A stretch of 64,000 bases of DNA from Rhipicephalus microplus (GCF_043290135.1 NC_134701.1:62079502-62143501); one strand, 5' to 3'. Positions 42,575 through 54,561 are shown, counted from the first letter of the stretch. Notes: generated by a model from the sequence alone, not told the origin. Numbers and translations: made by a program.

Positions 42575-43415
42575 GTGCGAAGCATTTCTTAGCGAACTTC
42601 GGTGACTTTGAGCGTATCTATCTATCTAGCCGCCTACGACTTTTTCTCTCCTGGCCAAAATATTGATACCAAAATTTGTATGGCATAACAGGACTGTATG
42701 GCAAGCATAAGTGAGTAATCATAACATGAAAATCATGACACGTATGTCGTGAATGACATGATTTACATTTCATGGTCTTGCTGCTCTTGCGGTGCTTTCG
42801 TTCACATGACATGTTCAAAAACTGGTATGCTATGGCATGACTGCACAGGTGAACACAAGTGACGGACCTAACATAAAAATCGTGACATGCATGTCCTGTA
42901 ACAACATGACTACATGCCACGCTCATGAAGCGCTCGCGGCCGTTTTGCTAGCTTCACATGTACAAAATATTGTACTATAGGACGTGAATAGATGACAAAG
43001 GTATGTGACTGGTGCAAACATGATAATCATGACATCGTGTCATGTAACAACATAACCACATGTCACACTCATGACGCGCTCGCGATCGTTTCGCTAGTTT
43101 TACGTATATAGCAATTTTGGCGTTTTGTGATGTTAATGAATGATGAAGGTATATGACTGGTGCAAACATGGTAATCATCAGATGTGTGTCATGTAAGAAC
43201 ATGACAACATACCACGCTTATAGCGTGCTCGTAGCCGTTTTGCTAGCTCCACATATATCAAATTTGGCATTACGTGATGTGAATAGACGACGAAGGTGAA
43301 TGACACGTCCAAACATAATTTATGATATGAAAGTCATGCACGACATAATTTACTTCTGCCTCGTAACATACTGATTTTAAAGTGCCGTATCAACTTTCCT
43401 CATTTGCGCTTCGCA
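42575..43415. repeat. Tandem repeat, about 147-bp period
   Basis: Four to five diverged units. The landmark CGTTTTGCTA (or CGTTTCGCTA) occurs at 42941, 43087 and 43236, a spacing of 146 and 149 bp, with an older unit before. Each unit also has ATAATCATGACAT and TGTCATGTAACAACATGAC. The array is bracketed by GTGCGAAGCATTTC (42573) and TTTGCGCTTCGCAT (43405), which look like inverted ends of a transposon carrying an internal array. Confidence 0.75.
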
Positions 43416-43751
43416 TATCATTGATTCCTACTGTACGTGGGATCTGCAAATTTTTTTGTTGACCTATTTACTCAGCTTACCATCAGCTTTATGGTGGCTC
43501 ACATTTATGTGCTAGTGTTGGCTCACACACACACTTCATTGCACCAGTGTGCATAAGCAACTTCAATATTTATCAGAGGCGTGAATTAGTTACAGAAGGG
43601 ATGGAAGTGGCTTGACCTTTTCCCGCAAATTGATAGATGTTCTTAATAAAAATATCTCGTGTGAATTCAGTCGTTTCATTACCAGATCACAAGCATTGAT
43701 AATCTGTATCTGAAGTTATGAGATCAAAAAATGCCATTAGAGCATCGACCA

Positions 43752-43786
43752 TGGTGCCTATGCTATCTGCGATAGCATAGGCACCA
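43752..43786. repeat. Perfect 16-bp inverted repeat, 3-nt loop
   Basis: TGGTGCCTATGCTATC (43752-43767), TGC, then GATAGCATAGGCACCA (43771-43786). It is a perfect palindrome-like hairpin in otherwise AT-rich sequence. Confidence 0.9.
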
Positions 43787-44224
43787 GGTACAAAAAAAAG
43801 TACTTGTAAGCTGACACACTCGCGAGTCACTCACTCGTACTTGGATCGGGGCGTGATTGCTTGAGAAAAATATTGGCGAGCCTGAGTCCACGTGAGCCCT
43901 CTATGCGAAATAGGGCCCATTTCTTGAGTGGGTCAGAGTGAGCTCCAACATTTTTTGGCGAATTATGGATGATCCCAGAGGAGATGCGCTTTTGCACAAA
44001 ACGTTGTCGTCGTGCTATACAAATCAATTAGTGTGACCTAAATTGTAATTTATTTGCCTTAGTGCCCTACAAGCAGTTGCAACATTTTTCTCATTTGGTT
44101 TGAGATGGACGTGAGCTTACTGTTTTGATGTCATATTCAAGTACACAGTTAATGGCAGTCAGCTGTGAAACGAATAACTAAGTTTCTTAAAAAAGCCGAC
44201 ATTAACCGCTTAAATTTCTTCCAG

Positions 44225-44296
44225 TCCCAGTACTCTCAAGTCCAGGAGGTGACAGCAGCTCTGGCAAGTGATGGTTCTGATTACGAGCTACCCAAT
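44225..44296 (+). CDS. Candidate internal exon, 24 codons, phase 0
   Basis: TTAAATTTCTTCCAG ends at 44224, a strong acceptor, and GTGAGT at 44297 is a consensus donor. The 72 bp between are open in phase 0 and read SQYSQVQEVTAALASDGSDY then ELPN. Phase 0 at both ends makes it compatible with all three THAP exons upstream. The composition (Ser, Gln, acidic) is typical of the disordered linkers that follow THAP domains. No domain is recognised. Confidence 0.5.
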
Positions 44297-44302
44297 GTGA
44301 GT

Positions 44303-46726
44303 TGTGCCAGTTCTGTTGCATAGAAATACCTAGCCAGGAATACATCACCTGACGCCGTAACTGAAACTAACTTGTGACTGGACACCATAACTGACACCAC
44401 TGGCGCTAGCCTCCTCCGCTGTGAAGGAGCTTTAAAAATCCCCCTGTGATCATGAAAAGAAACACACACATTAAACAAATATGGCTGATCCCTCTGTCTA
44501 GGAATCGGTATAACATGAAAGTGGAACATGCTTTCACAGAGGCAGTTGAGCATTTATTGTGCATTGTTTCACTATAAGGGCATAGGAATAAATGCTAGAG
44601 CAACAAATTGTAATGTCACACAAATAACGGCTAGCAGCTCGAAACTCGCAGCAGGCACCTCAAGCAGAAAGCACGCACAAAGTGAGCATACACAGGATGA
44701 GTGCGGACTAACAATTTTCACATGTCGACACTTAAGGCGCGCTACTCAAACATAGATGAAACGAACACACAAGTATAGACAGACTGTTCCGTTGGTCCAG
44801 GAAGGCCGAACTGGTAACCATCCCTTTTCTCCTTTCTGGTTCGTGCCAACGACGTTAAGTGTATGAGATGGTGCTTGGATTAGTGGTGCGGTTGAACATC
44901 AGCATATTTTACACTGAGCTATGGATTTTCTTCTCTTCTATTATGTTGTCAGCCAGTGAAAGGTCAATGGGAAACCACTGGGCTATTTTTGGCTGTTCTA
45001 ACAATTAGAGAAGGAAAAAAAAGGGGGGGGGAAGAAACAGTGGTCCAAAAAAGTATGCGATGCTCATCACGAAACGCAGAGTTCTTGCAGGTCCGTATTA
45101 TTCAATGTACGTCGCTTGTGTTGTATTACAAGTACTATGGCCATCTGTTTTGTTTTGCTTTATTTTTATTATATTTTGGTATGATGTGTTTGTTCAAAAC
45201 AGCTATAACCTCATAACACGGCTCATTGCAGTGATTAGTGAAGTTGGTGTATTAACACGGACGAGAAATCCATATTTCGCAGTGGGTTACACGTAAAGAA
45301 TGGGACACCATCCTTGTTGAGAATGTACAACTTGTGAAAGATAGTGGGTTGTATCATGTACCATATGCAACATGAAAGCCAAATAGTAAAAAAAAAGTAC
45401 TGTCACCTAGTGTGTAGAATGATGACCTCAGGAACACAGTTTTTTGTGTGGTCAAGAAGAGTGTCTAACAAGTTGCACAATCATATACATGTTGTTAATT
45501 TTCTTCTAAAAGCAAAACAAACACCACATTCTTACGATTGTCTTGTTTCTATAACTGTCCATATCGCTGCTTAGCTTTGGGGGCGACAGCCAGAATTTCG
45601 AAAGAACAGTACTACTGGTAGACAAAGTAATAAAAAAAATAAACACAAAATACCTCATGCCGATGATAAGCTAAGCCCGAGTGCACTTTGTGCCTCACGG
45701 CAAAAGATTCTTTTTAAATATCTTCACTTTATTGTGCCGAAATCCAGTCTAATGTCACGACTCCCAAAAGGGAGGGGAAAAAAGCCTGCTGGCATGTAAA
45801 CATCAGCATCACATTTATAAGTGTACCAGCATGTCCCTTTAAACAGTTGTAATTTTGTCCACAATGGTGGGCCATATAGGAGCAAGTAAAAATCGGTCGC
45901 CTAAAAGTCGAGCAACAAGGTAGACAATCGTTTGTGAGCAGCAAACACATGTGATCATTGCCATAAAATTGAGACTGCTCACGTACGAATCTCGCATGTA
46001 CGAGTGGTGGTCCCTGTGTTGGCGTAAACAAACTGTGAGTGAAATAACAAATTTAAATTCATTCAAGGCTAAATACAACGAACCCAGATATAACAAAATA
46101 TCAGTTATAAAGAAGTAAAGAACAAATAGTCTTACAACAAATACAGTGTTAAGAATATGCTTTTATTACAAATTTTCGTAAATAACCAACTCATTTTCGT
46201 TTAAAATGCAACTTTGTTATGAGGTTTGAGTGTATGACAGTCCACAAAAAAAATTTCATTGTATCCCTAAAGGGTGTGAGCGCTTGGTTGTTTTGCTAGA
46301 ACGAGTTGAAATATTTGCACGTTTTTCCAACAGAAAGAGTGCCGAAAACATGGGACATGGACCACCTGCGACACATTTGTGCCATGGTATATTATCATAT
46401 TTGACCCTGAAAAGATCGAAACTTTTCAGGTTGTCTCGCAGACTCGTTCTCCGACCTATACTGCGTCTCTTGGTACAAAATTTAGCGCACCAAAACGAAA
46501 AAACAAAATGACTGCAAGTGCGACCACCTGAATACCTTTTATACAGAAGTGACATTGCCCACATGCCAAAGGGTTGCCAGACCATGAAATGCACCACCCA
46601 ATGGGCAATATGGTGGTGCCAATTTTAAAAACGACTATACACATAGGACGAGCACGAACAATTGCTGCAATTCTTACTGAAGCAAAGTGTGGGCACGAAC
46701 TAGTAGTTGGCACGTCATTTCATAGA
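44303..46726. other. Non-coding stretch with a probable MITE end
   Basis: No exon supported. At 46072-46240, degenerate TATAACAAA/ATATAACG motifs end in TTGTTATGAGGTTTGAGTGTA. Its complement resembles the CAAACCTC-type terminus of pogo/Tc1-like elements, so this may be one end of a decayed DNA transposon. Elsewhere poly-A and poly-G runs only. Confidence 0.4.
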
Positions 46727-46825
46727 GTGATTAGAGTGCAAGAGAAGACATGAGACAAAGAGAACGAAGACAGTGCTCGTCTTCATTCGTCTCGTCCCGT
46801 GTCTTCTTTTGCGCTTTAATCATTC
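46727..46825. repeat. Fold-back hairpin, arms about 46 bp
   Basis: AGTGATTAGAGTGCAAGAGA at 46727 onward pairs, with mismatches, with the complement of a right arm ending TTTTGCGCTTTAATCATT at 46825. Several mismatches make it older than the hairpin at 3100-3204, which has the same overall design. Confidence 0.75.
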
Positions 46826-47812
46826 AACAAAAAACAGTTACTTTGTGTGAGCATTCCACTCCTTTCGTGAATGCGGCCGCTGCTGCGAGTGGTGTGACCT
46901 TTGTACTCTGTTTCACCACTGAAACTTCAAAACAAACCTGCAGTTGAAGCACAAGACTTACTAAGCGTCCCAGTCATGAGATAAGTACACGCCCATGATT
47001 GACCACGCCCCATGGAGGCATGCGGGTCGCAACGCACGGGGCGGTGACCTTAAGAGCGCACCCAATGTGCACCCTTCACGCCATCTCGCTACTGGTGACA
47101 AAAATGCACTGAAGTTGTCGAGTATCGACCTTTTTTCATAGAGAGGAGGATTTGCTCTGTTCTGGGCTGTTGCACGAGAGTACGAAAGCCAGCGTCACAG
47201 CCTCGGCAGTGCATTTTTTGGGGGGTCATGCACGCTAACAACAGCCCAGAGAAGACTATGGCGGCACCCAGAACGCCTAGAATGAGAAGGTCTATAAGGC
47301 GTATAAAAATAGCTCGCTGTTAACAAGCTGAACAACGTACATTCTCTTGTCTAGTGGTTTTGTGCCGCTTTCTGTGGAGGCAAGACGTGGTAGTTTCAAT
47401 GCCCGGCGCCGGAATATTTCCTCCTCTTTTTTTATGTTTATATTTCACGCCATATTCATGAAGGAATTATGTCAGCGAAGCTGTGGTGAACCCCAGCATA
47501 TTAAAGTGAAACAAATAAAATACTCCCCTGACGGTCGAAAGGGTTTGGAGAGTGCCAAGATTTGAATTTTAATTATCAAAAACATACTATCAATGGGAAT
47601 AGGCACATTCAAGAAAGTCCACAAGCCTGTCATCTTCTTTTATGGCATGTTTCATTGTGAGCAAGATAGATGCTTGTTTGTATTGTATCAAGCAATTGTG
47701 AACAAAAAAGGGAAGACGGCACAGTCTCAGTACTAATACAGAATTGTGGGATGTTGTTGTTATAGTGAATTTTATTTTGCGACTGCATTAACAATACGAT
47801 GGTACTACTCTC
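46826..47812. other. Non-coding stretch
   Basis: I see no exon or repeat with definable ends. Confidence 0.5.
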
Positions 47813-48490
47813 TTGAATTGAATTGAATTGAAGTTTATTTGTCCTGAAATTCTTACAGGATAGGGAGCAGAGGCTAAAGGCTATATAGCCTGACATGGGG
47901 CGAGGCGTCTGCTCCTAAATACAGTTTGCCACGCAGGCCGCTCAATCTGTCGCACATGTTTTCAGAAATAAATATATAACACAACAAATAACACACAGAA
48001 ATAAAAAATAACACAATAAATAAACCATAACACAACAAATTTAGCATGGTCTTATCACACTATTTCAGGGAAAACATTAGAAAAAATCACTTTATCACAA
48101 AAGCGTCATCTGAAAAGAAACTTCAATACAGAATGTAAAATAAAGCATAAGAAAAGCAACTACAGCACATAACTCAAATTGATAGATAGGATGTAACAAA
48201 TCAAGTACAGAAACTTTAATAAGCATACTCAATATCATGGTTCATTAGGATGGACTTGATGATGGTGTTCGAAGATACGGAATTGAAATCTGTGAGACCG
48301 TGTAAACGATTTAACATTGTGGGTATTTGATACTGAACGTGTTGCTTGCCATAACTTTTCCTTATTGCTGGGATTTTCCGGCGTTGCTGACGTATAGTAT
48401 AATGAGTGTTGTCAGGCAGGTTCTGAAGACACTGTGGCTTGTTTTGTTTAATTCACTGCAGAAGTTTGAAATGATACAGTTTTGTTATTG

Positions 48491-50261
48491 TTAGTAATGC
48501 ATATTTTCAAAGAGTGGTTTGGTTTTCAAGTCCCTGATAATACCATGGTATTGCTCGAATGCTCGCAAAACTCTTTTTTGCAGAACTAGTAATTTTTGAT
48601 AGTTTGTTTGTATAGTAGTACCCCATACCAAGATACCGTATGTCATTTTAGAGTAGAAAAGGGCGTAATATAATTCTATTTGTAACCATTTTGGTGAGAC
48701 TCGGCTGAGCTTATATAAACATCCAACGGTTTTACTGAGTTCTACCGTTAGTTTTTCTATATGTGTGTTCCATGTCAATCCCTCAGAAAACCATACACCT
48801 AGGAACTTCTGGCTGGTGACTTGCTCTATCTCTTTGCCCTCAAATAAAACAGTTGAACTATAGTTACACGGCTTATTAGGTGGGGCAAAGACAATGTATT
48901 TCGTTTTACTAACATTTAGTTGCAGTTTATTCAAACTAAGATACGCAGACAACTTTCGTAGGTAGTTATTAACCTGGTGTTGAAGCTCTAGAATGGATGT
49001 CCCGCTAAAGAATATGTTAGTGTCACCTGCATACATTATTAACTTGGGAGAAAATGGGATATCACACAGATAGTTTATATAAATTATGAGCAATAGAGGA
49101 CCAAGAATTGACCCTTCTGGTATTCCTCTTGTTATGTTTAAGTAAGTGGACGCACTTTTGTTTATGCAAACATATTGATTGCGGTTTGTTAGATAGTTTT
49201 TCATTAACTCAAGAACCACACCACGTACACCATACTTGCTAAGTTTAGCCGTTAGTACTTCATGACATACCGAATCAAACGCCTTTAAAGTCTATGAACA
49301 AACCTAGTGAGTACAGTCTATGTTCGATGTTTGTGATCAGTTCATGTTTAATATTAAGCAAAGCTGCTTCACAAGATTTATTTTTTTGAAAACCATACTG
49401 AGCCTCACTGATCACATTGTACTTGTCAAAAAATTTGTACAAGCGTATGTTTATTGCATTCTCAAATACCTTAGATAAAACAGGAAGAATGAATATTTGC
49501 CTGTAGTTTGTAAATAGCCGTTTATCACCACTCTTGAAGACTGGGCACACTCTCGCTATTTTTAGGCTGTCTGGGAAAATACCAGTTTCGAACATTCTAT
49601 TTATTATATAAACAATCATTGGAGCTATAATATCAGCTACGTATTTTAGCGGAGTTGCCTTGATCTTATCAAAGCCAACGGCTACGTTATTTTTAATCTG
49701 GTTTATCAATTGTATTACTTCCTCTGATGTCACTGGGGATAGTGACACGGAGTTTATAAGCCCATACTCTTTTAATGTAACACAGGGAGCTATATTGCTA
49801 TCGTTTTTATATTCTGCACTGGTGACAAAGTAATCATTCATCTTATTCGCTGCGTCACTATCAGATAAGGTACCTGCATTGGTATGAAAACATAGCGGTG
49901 GTGGCTCTTTTTTCTCTGACATTAGATTCTTAACCTCGTCCCACACCTTCCTAGAGTCATTTTTTATTTTCGTAAATAACTTTTCATAATATGTTTCCCT
50001 CACAGGCTTTAAGTCGGTGTTCAACCTATTTCGGTATTTTTTAAACTCTGAAAACGCCTCCAAGTTCCGTGACCGAACAAATGTGTGGTACATTTTATTT
50101 TTTGTTTTAATCATTTTCAATAGCTTTTCATCAATCCACGGCTTCCTTGCACGTTTGGGTTTTGGTTTTCGCAAGGTCATTGGAAATGCTTGATTATAAC
50201 ATAGTCTAAGTTTTTCGAAAAATGCCTCGTATGCTGCATTCGGATTTCTTTTCTCAAACAT
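48491..50261 (-). pseudogene. CR1-like reverse transcriptase, inactivated
   Basis: From 50261: linker (KPKPKRARKPWIDEKLLKMI), then RT motifs AVGFDKIKATPLKY, ARVCPVFKSGDKR, FTNYRQIFILPVLSKVFE and YGFQKNKSCEAALL. A frame break near 49270 precedes ITRGIPEGSILGPLLLIIYI. The catalytic motif reads YAGD in LIMYAGDTNIFF, replacing the second metal-binding residue of YADD, so the enzyme would be dead even if the frames were intact. The frame ends with YSKMTYGILVWGTT and KTKPLFENMHY. Confidence 0.88.
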
Positions 50262-50489
50262 GCATGTCCAATCGTCTTGATTGAATATGTGAGCGAAACA
50301 CTTCTAAGCCTGCAGCACTAATGCTGCGAGGTAAGGCTTCCACTGTGGTTTCGCGTTTGACTTGCATATTTGGCAGTAAACAAAAAATTGGTAAATGGTC
50401 GCTTACGTCAGCTGTTGGCAGTCCAGAAAAACAGTCTCGGGAATGAATGTTTGTTACACATATGTCGAGTGAAGTTGCACTTTTTTCTG

Positions 50490-51076
50490 TTAATCTTGTG
50501 GCTTCCGTGATAAGATTGGTAAGGAGTGTATGGTTTCAATAAACTTTTTAGCTGCAGTGTTACTCGATAACATTCCTATGTTGACGTCCCTCATTATTAC
50601 AAAAGGCATCAAAAATCGACATAGAAAAGAAAGCATACGCTCTAAATACTTAAAAAAAAGTCTATTTTGTTGCCCATTGGTGGTCGATATATTACTACAA
50701 CTGTTAATTTCTGTAAACGAACAGACATACATTCAATGCTGCTGTTTATTACTGAACACTCAGAAATAATTGCATGCCTTAATGACGTTTTAACATATAT
50801 TGCTATGCCGCCACCTCTACCGCTTGACCGCACGAAACCATTATATGAGTAACCGTGGAAATGTGGCGGTTTTTCCGTTTCGGTTAGCCAGGTTTCCGTG
50901 TACATCAGAATATCAAAGCTGTGGGTGATCGAGGCATACAAGTCACTAAGTTGTTGCTCTTTATTTCTAATACTGCGCGTGTTTAGGTGTAGGATTTTAA
51001 ACGGTTTAGAATCACATGAGAAAGTTTCATTAAAAGTGGCAACATCGTAATAGCTACATGCTTCAGGACTGTCCAT
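50490..51076 (-). pseudogene. CR1-like endonuclease remnant
   Basis: MDSPEACSYYDVATFNETFS starts the remaining frame, followed by KILHLNTRSIRNKEQQLSDL, ILMYTETWLTETEK with the metal-binding Glu, SSGRGGGIAIYVK and VVVIYRPPMG. A frameshift near 50650 leads to MRDVNIGML, where GD-x-N is the usual motif. Sequence between 50490 and 50261 contains further stops. Confidence 0.83.
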
Positions 51077-51144
51077 TACATATGCGGCACTCTACAAGTA
51101 CACCCGGGAGACCGCGCACTACGTTCCTTCGTTCATCTTTTCAG

Positions 51145-51174
51145 TGTCGCCATTGCATGCGATCCTCAACACTG
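51145..51174 (+). CDS. Candidate micro-exon, 10 codons, phase 0
   Basis: GTTCATCTTTTCAG ends at 51144 and GTGAGT starts at 51175. The 30 bp between read CRHCMRSSTL. Phase 0 at both ends fits the THAP exons and 44225-44296. Being so short, it stands mainly on its splice sites and on the in-phase neighbour at 51358. Confidence 0.4.
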
Positions 51175-51357
51175 GTGAGTTTTCATCTTTCTTTGCAAAC
51201 ACTTTGCCTCCTGCAGTCCACACGAATTTCCATCGCAGTTCTTTCTTTCTTAGTACTGTGGCACCGAGAAATATCAAGGCACCGACAAATATCAATATCA
51301 GGCCTTCTTGCAATACTCTGCATTGGTCATTGTCAACGTGTTTCATTTATTCTGCAG

Positions 51358-51474
51358 TCTTCGAAATGCCATTGCAAGTGCCATCCTGAGACAAGCACCA
51401 AGGCTGTGCAGACTCACACAATGGTTGCATGGACACACTGCGTGACCAGCACGCAGACGTACGTCACTAAGGTG
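51358..51474 (+). CDS. Candidate internal exon, 39 codons, phase 0
   Basis: TTTCATTTATTCTGCAG ends at 51357 and GTGAGT starts at 51475. The 117 bp read SSKCHCKCHPETSTKAVQ then THTMVAWTHCVTSTQTYVTK and V. It begins with a Cys/His cluster that echoes CRHC in the preceding micro-exon. STQTYV resembles the TQT-type motif bound by dynein light chain LC8, which is only a resemblance. It is in phase 0 with all other candidates. A hAT-like element is inserted 146 nt after its donor. Confidence 0.5.
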
Positions 51475-51620
51475 GTGAGTGTGCAACCACTTGCTTTTGG
51501 GGGGTGAACTAGTTCAAGCTCCTATTATTATTTATTTTTTGTCACTGTGTGTGCTCGTTGATGAATTATGTATTATTCTTGGTGCTTTAATTTCCCATTT
51601 GTCACTAAAAGCTCCACTTG

Positions 51621-54561
51621 CAGGGTGTCTAGCAACCGGAAAAACCGGGAATTGCCAGGGAAATGTTACACGCCGGGAAAAATCAGGGAATCGTCAGGGA
51701 ATGTTGCCAAAAAGAGAACCCAGTCAGGGAAAATGACTCGCGACTTATTCCCCGGAGCAGAGCGCGCACTCAGCTCACCGTAATTGGCGCAAACAGCCAA
51801 CGGGGACAGATCCAATCCAAGCCAATGGGGCAGTAGTGCCAAGGTTGACAAGTTTGGCCTTTTTTTCTCCGTGGCCTGGCAACCTTGAGCAGTGCGCGCT
51901 GGGCATGCTGGGTATACACTTTTGTTGTTTTGGACCACCTCTTCTGTCCGCCATGTTTTGAACGACGGAACCTTCCCGTGGCGGTGTGTTTTCATCGTTT
52001 TTTTTTTTTTTTTTCTGAAGAGAAGCCTTCTCACTGACGATGTCGGCGACGAGAAAGTGCTCCTTTAATTCAGACTGGACGAACCCGAACGTTTCGGAAT
52101 ATGCAAGCTGGATTAAGCCCGTGCAGAATGATCCTCACAGTGCTCATTGCACACTGTGCTGCAAAACGTTTTCTTTAAGCAACATGGGAGGAACTGCAGT
52201 TTCCAGTCACGCGTCCAGCAAGAAGCATCTTGCTGGTTTGAAGTGTCGGTCGAGCGCCTCGCAAACTGGTATGTTGTCCTTTTTTATGCCAGCGACGAAC
52301 GCTTCGGCCAAATGTAGCGAAGACCGGACAGTCGCGCCCGAGGAGCCTGCCCCCACCACAAGTGCGAAGACATCGATGAGCGGCTTTCTTCTGAAGAACG
52401 CTGTGACAAAGGCCGAAATAATGTGGTGCTTAAACGCGGTAGCGACTCACGGATCTTTTCGGTCAACAGCGGCGTCGGCCTCGCTCTTCCTTCTCATGTT
52501 TCCGGGATGTGAAGTCGCTGAAAAACTCCATCTAGGGAAGGACAAGGTAGGGTATACGATTTGCGACGGTATTGCGCCTTACTTTCGTAAGAATCTTCTA
52601 TCAAGCCTTGCCGGTGTGCCGTTCTTGGTTGTTTCATTTGACTAGTCGCTGAACAAAGTGACCCAGAAGCAACAGATGGATGTGCTCGTCCGATATTGGG
52701 ATGACACTACTGAAGGCAATGTGAAAACGCAGTACCTAACTTCATGCTTCTTGGGGCACACGTGTGCGGAGGACCTGGCATCTGCATTCAGGAAGGCCAC
52801 AGAAGAGCTCAAGCAAGCCAAGATACTACAAGTTTTAATGGATGGGCCGAATGTGAACATGAAGTTCCTGAGGTCACTGAAGGAGGAACTCAAGGAGTTG
52901 GATGAGAGTCACAATATCCTAGATATTGGAAGTTGCGGGCTGCACGTAATGAATGGAGCATACAAGGCAGGTCATGCTGCAACTGGCTGGGATGTGATAG
53001 GCTTTCTTCGCAGCAGCTACTACTTGTTCAAATGTGTGCCTGCATGTCGTGCTGACTACGTCACCTTTACAGGAAGGGCACTATTTCCTTTCAAAGTCTG
53101 TGCTGTCAGGTGGCTCGAAAATGGGAAGGTAATCACCATGGCGTTAGAACTTCTTCCTAACCTGGTGAAGTTTGTGGAGGGCTCTATGAAGGCAAAGAAG
53201 CAGCCTACATGCTCTAGCTACAGTGCTGTTGCGAACGCAGTGAGGGATCAGCTGTTGCCAGTAAAACTGGCCTTCATGCTGTCAATTTGTGAGGAACTGG
53301 AGCCATTTTTGGCAGAATTTCAGACTGACAATCCAATGGTGCCCTTTCTTTCAACTGCACTGCACAATATACTGCGGTCACTGCTTGCAAGGATTGTCAA
53401 GAAGGAAGTGCTTGTTGCTGCAGACACACCCGCGAAGTTGCTCAAGATTGACTTAGAGAAGCTTGAGAACTGTATACCCGTACCTACCTTCGACATTGGG
53501 TTCGCTGCGAAGAATGAGCTCCGCAAGGTGCCCAAAATGCCACAGCTTACTTTGCACCAATTCAAGAAAGACTGTGTTTCCTTTGTTAAAGCGTGCTGTC
53601 AGAAGGTGGTGGAGAGGTCACCATTGAAGTACAAGCTAACAAGGGGTGCCAGCTGTTTGGACCCCACATTTGCATTGTCTCCGGAGGCTGGCCCAAAACG
53701 ATTGACCCTGGCACTTGAAGTGCTGTCAGAGCAGCAGTGGATGACTGGTCTGCAAGCAGAGCGGGCCCATCGTTCTTACATAGAGGTCTGTTCATCGAGC
53801 CTCAACCAAGAAAAATTGAAAAATTTTGACAGGAAAGAGCAGAGGCTGGACGTTCTGTGGCCAGATCTCTGCTCACATGATCACAAAGAGCTGCTGTCTT
53901 TTATCAAGATCATCCTCTGTTTGTCTCACGGCAACGCTGCCATAGAAAGAGGCTACTCTGTCAACAAAGAATGCCTCGCCGAAAACTTGAAAGAAGACTC
54001 GCTGATAGCACAACCATGATGCCGTGTTGGCGGCAGGCGACGTGGAAAAAGTTCTAATTACTGACAAGATGCTGCAGATGGTTCGGAATTCCTACAGCGT
54101 CTTCAGAGAGGAACTGCAGAAAAAGAAGGCAGAAAGACGAGTGGAGTCAGGTGTTCAGAAGAACAAGAAAAGAGTGGCTGCTCTTGTCAAAGAACTGGAA
54201 GAAAAGAAGCGAAGGCTGCTTAGTGACTCGCTGACGGAAGCTAGTCTCCTGCAAGAAAAAATAGATGCTCTTAAGAAGTAACAGATGAGTGCTTCAACAA
54301 CTCTTGTGCAGTGGCTGACACAAACAGCAGAAGCCGATGTGTGTTTGCATAGACTTTGTGCAGTAATACTCTAGTCAGCGACTACAATTTGTGGTGAATT
54401 ATTTATGTTTGCGCTCTAAATAAAACAATGTTTTGTCGTCTGCACTAATGATCTTACATGTATTGCCGCCTATGCAGAGGTCAGGGAATTTCACTTGAAA
54501 TTGTCAGGGAAAACCTGGAAAAGTCAGGGAATCTTAAAATAATAATTTGCTAGACACCCTG
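51621..54561 (+). mobile_element. hAT-like DNA transposon, autonomous-type but broken
   Basis: 15-bp perfect inverted ends (CAGGGTGTCTAGCAA at 51621-51635, complement at 54547-54561). The flanking direct repeat is ACTTG, 5 bp (51616-51620, 54562-54566), not the 8 bp usual in hAT. Subterminal GTCAGGGAA-type words occur at least three times inside each end (about 51654-51730 and 54480-54530), all in direct orientation, and are probable transposase-binding sites. It carries one transposase gene. Confidence 0.92.
52040..54281 (+). pseudogene. hAT-like transposase with BED zinc finger
   Basis: The first frame starts MSATRKCSFNSDWTNPN and contains a BED-type finger (CTLCCKTF, then SSHASSKKH as the His pair). 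It runs to an in-frame TAG at 52643, after FLVVSFD. The same frame reopens at once and continues to 54019, with AEDLASAFRKATEELKQAKI and LMDGPNVNMKFL in the RNase H-like core, and ends with SHGNAAIERGYSVNKECLAE, the hAT-type C-terminal dimerisation segment. A 1-nt shift near 54012-54018 moves the last part (DVEKVLITDKMLQMV, coiled coil) to another frame ending 54281. One stop and one frameshift make it a recent pseudogene. Confidence 0.9.

Larger units (their letters stand above)
47813..51080 (-). mobile_element. CR1-like LINE, 5'-truncated, with TTCAA-type tail
   Basis: On the minus strand: endonuclease from 51076, RT to 48491, a roughly 670-bp 3' UTR, then a TCCTGTAAGAATTTCAGGA stem-loop followed by AATAAACTTCAATTCAATTC, a short tandem tail at 47813-47833. 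ORF1 is missing because of 5' truncation near 51080, only 65 nt from a candidate host exon. This family differs from the one at 22430 in sequence and tail. Confidence 0.85.

Noticed and set aside
52040..54281. Host gene with BED finger (domesticated hAT)
   Set aside because: It has perfect flanking inverted repeats and a target duplication, a premature stop and a frameshift, so it is an ordinary transposon copy.
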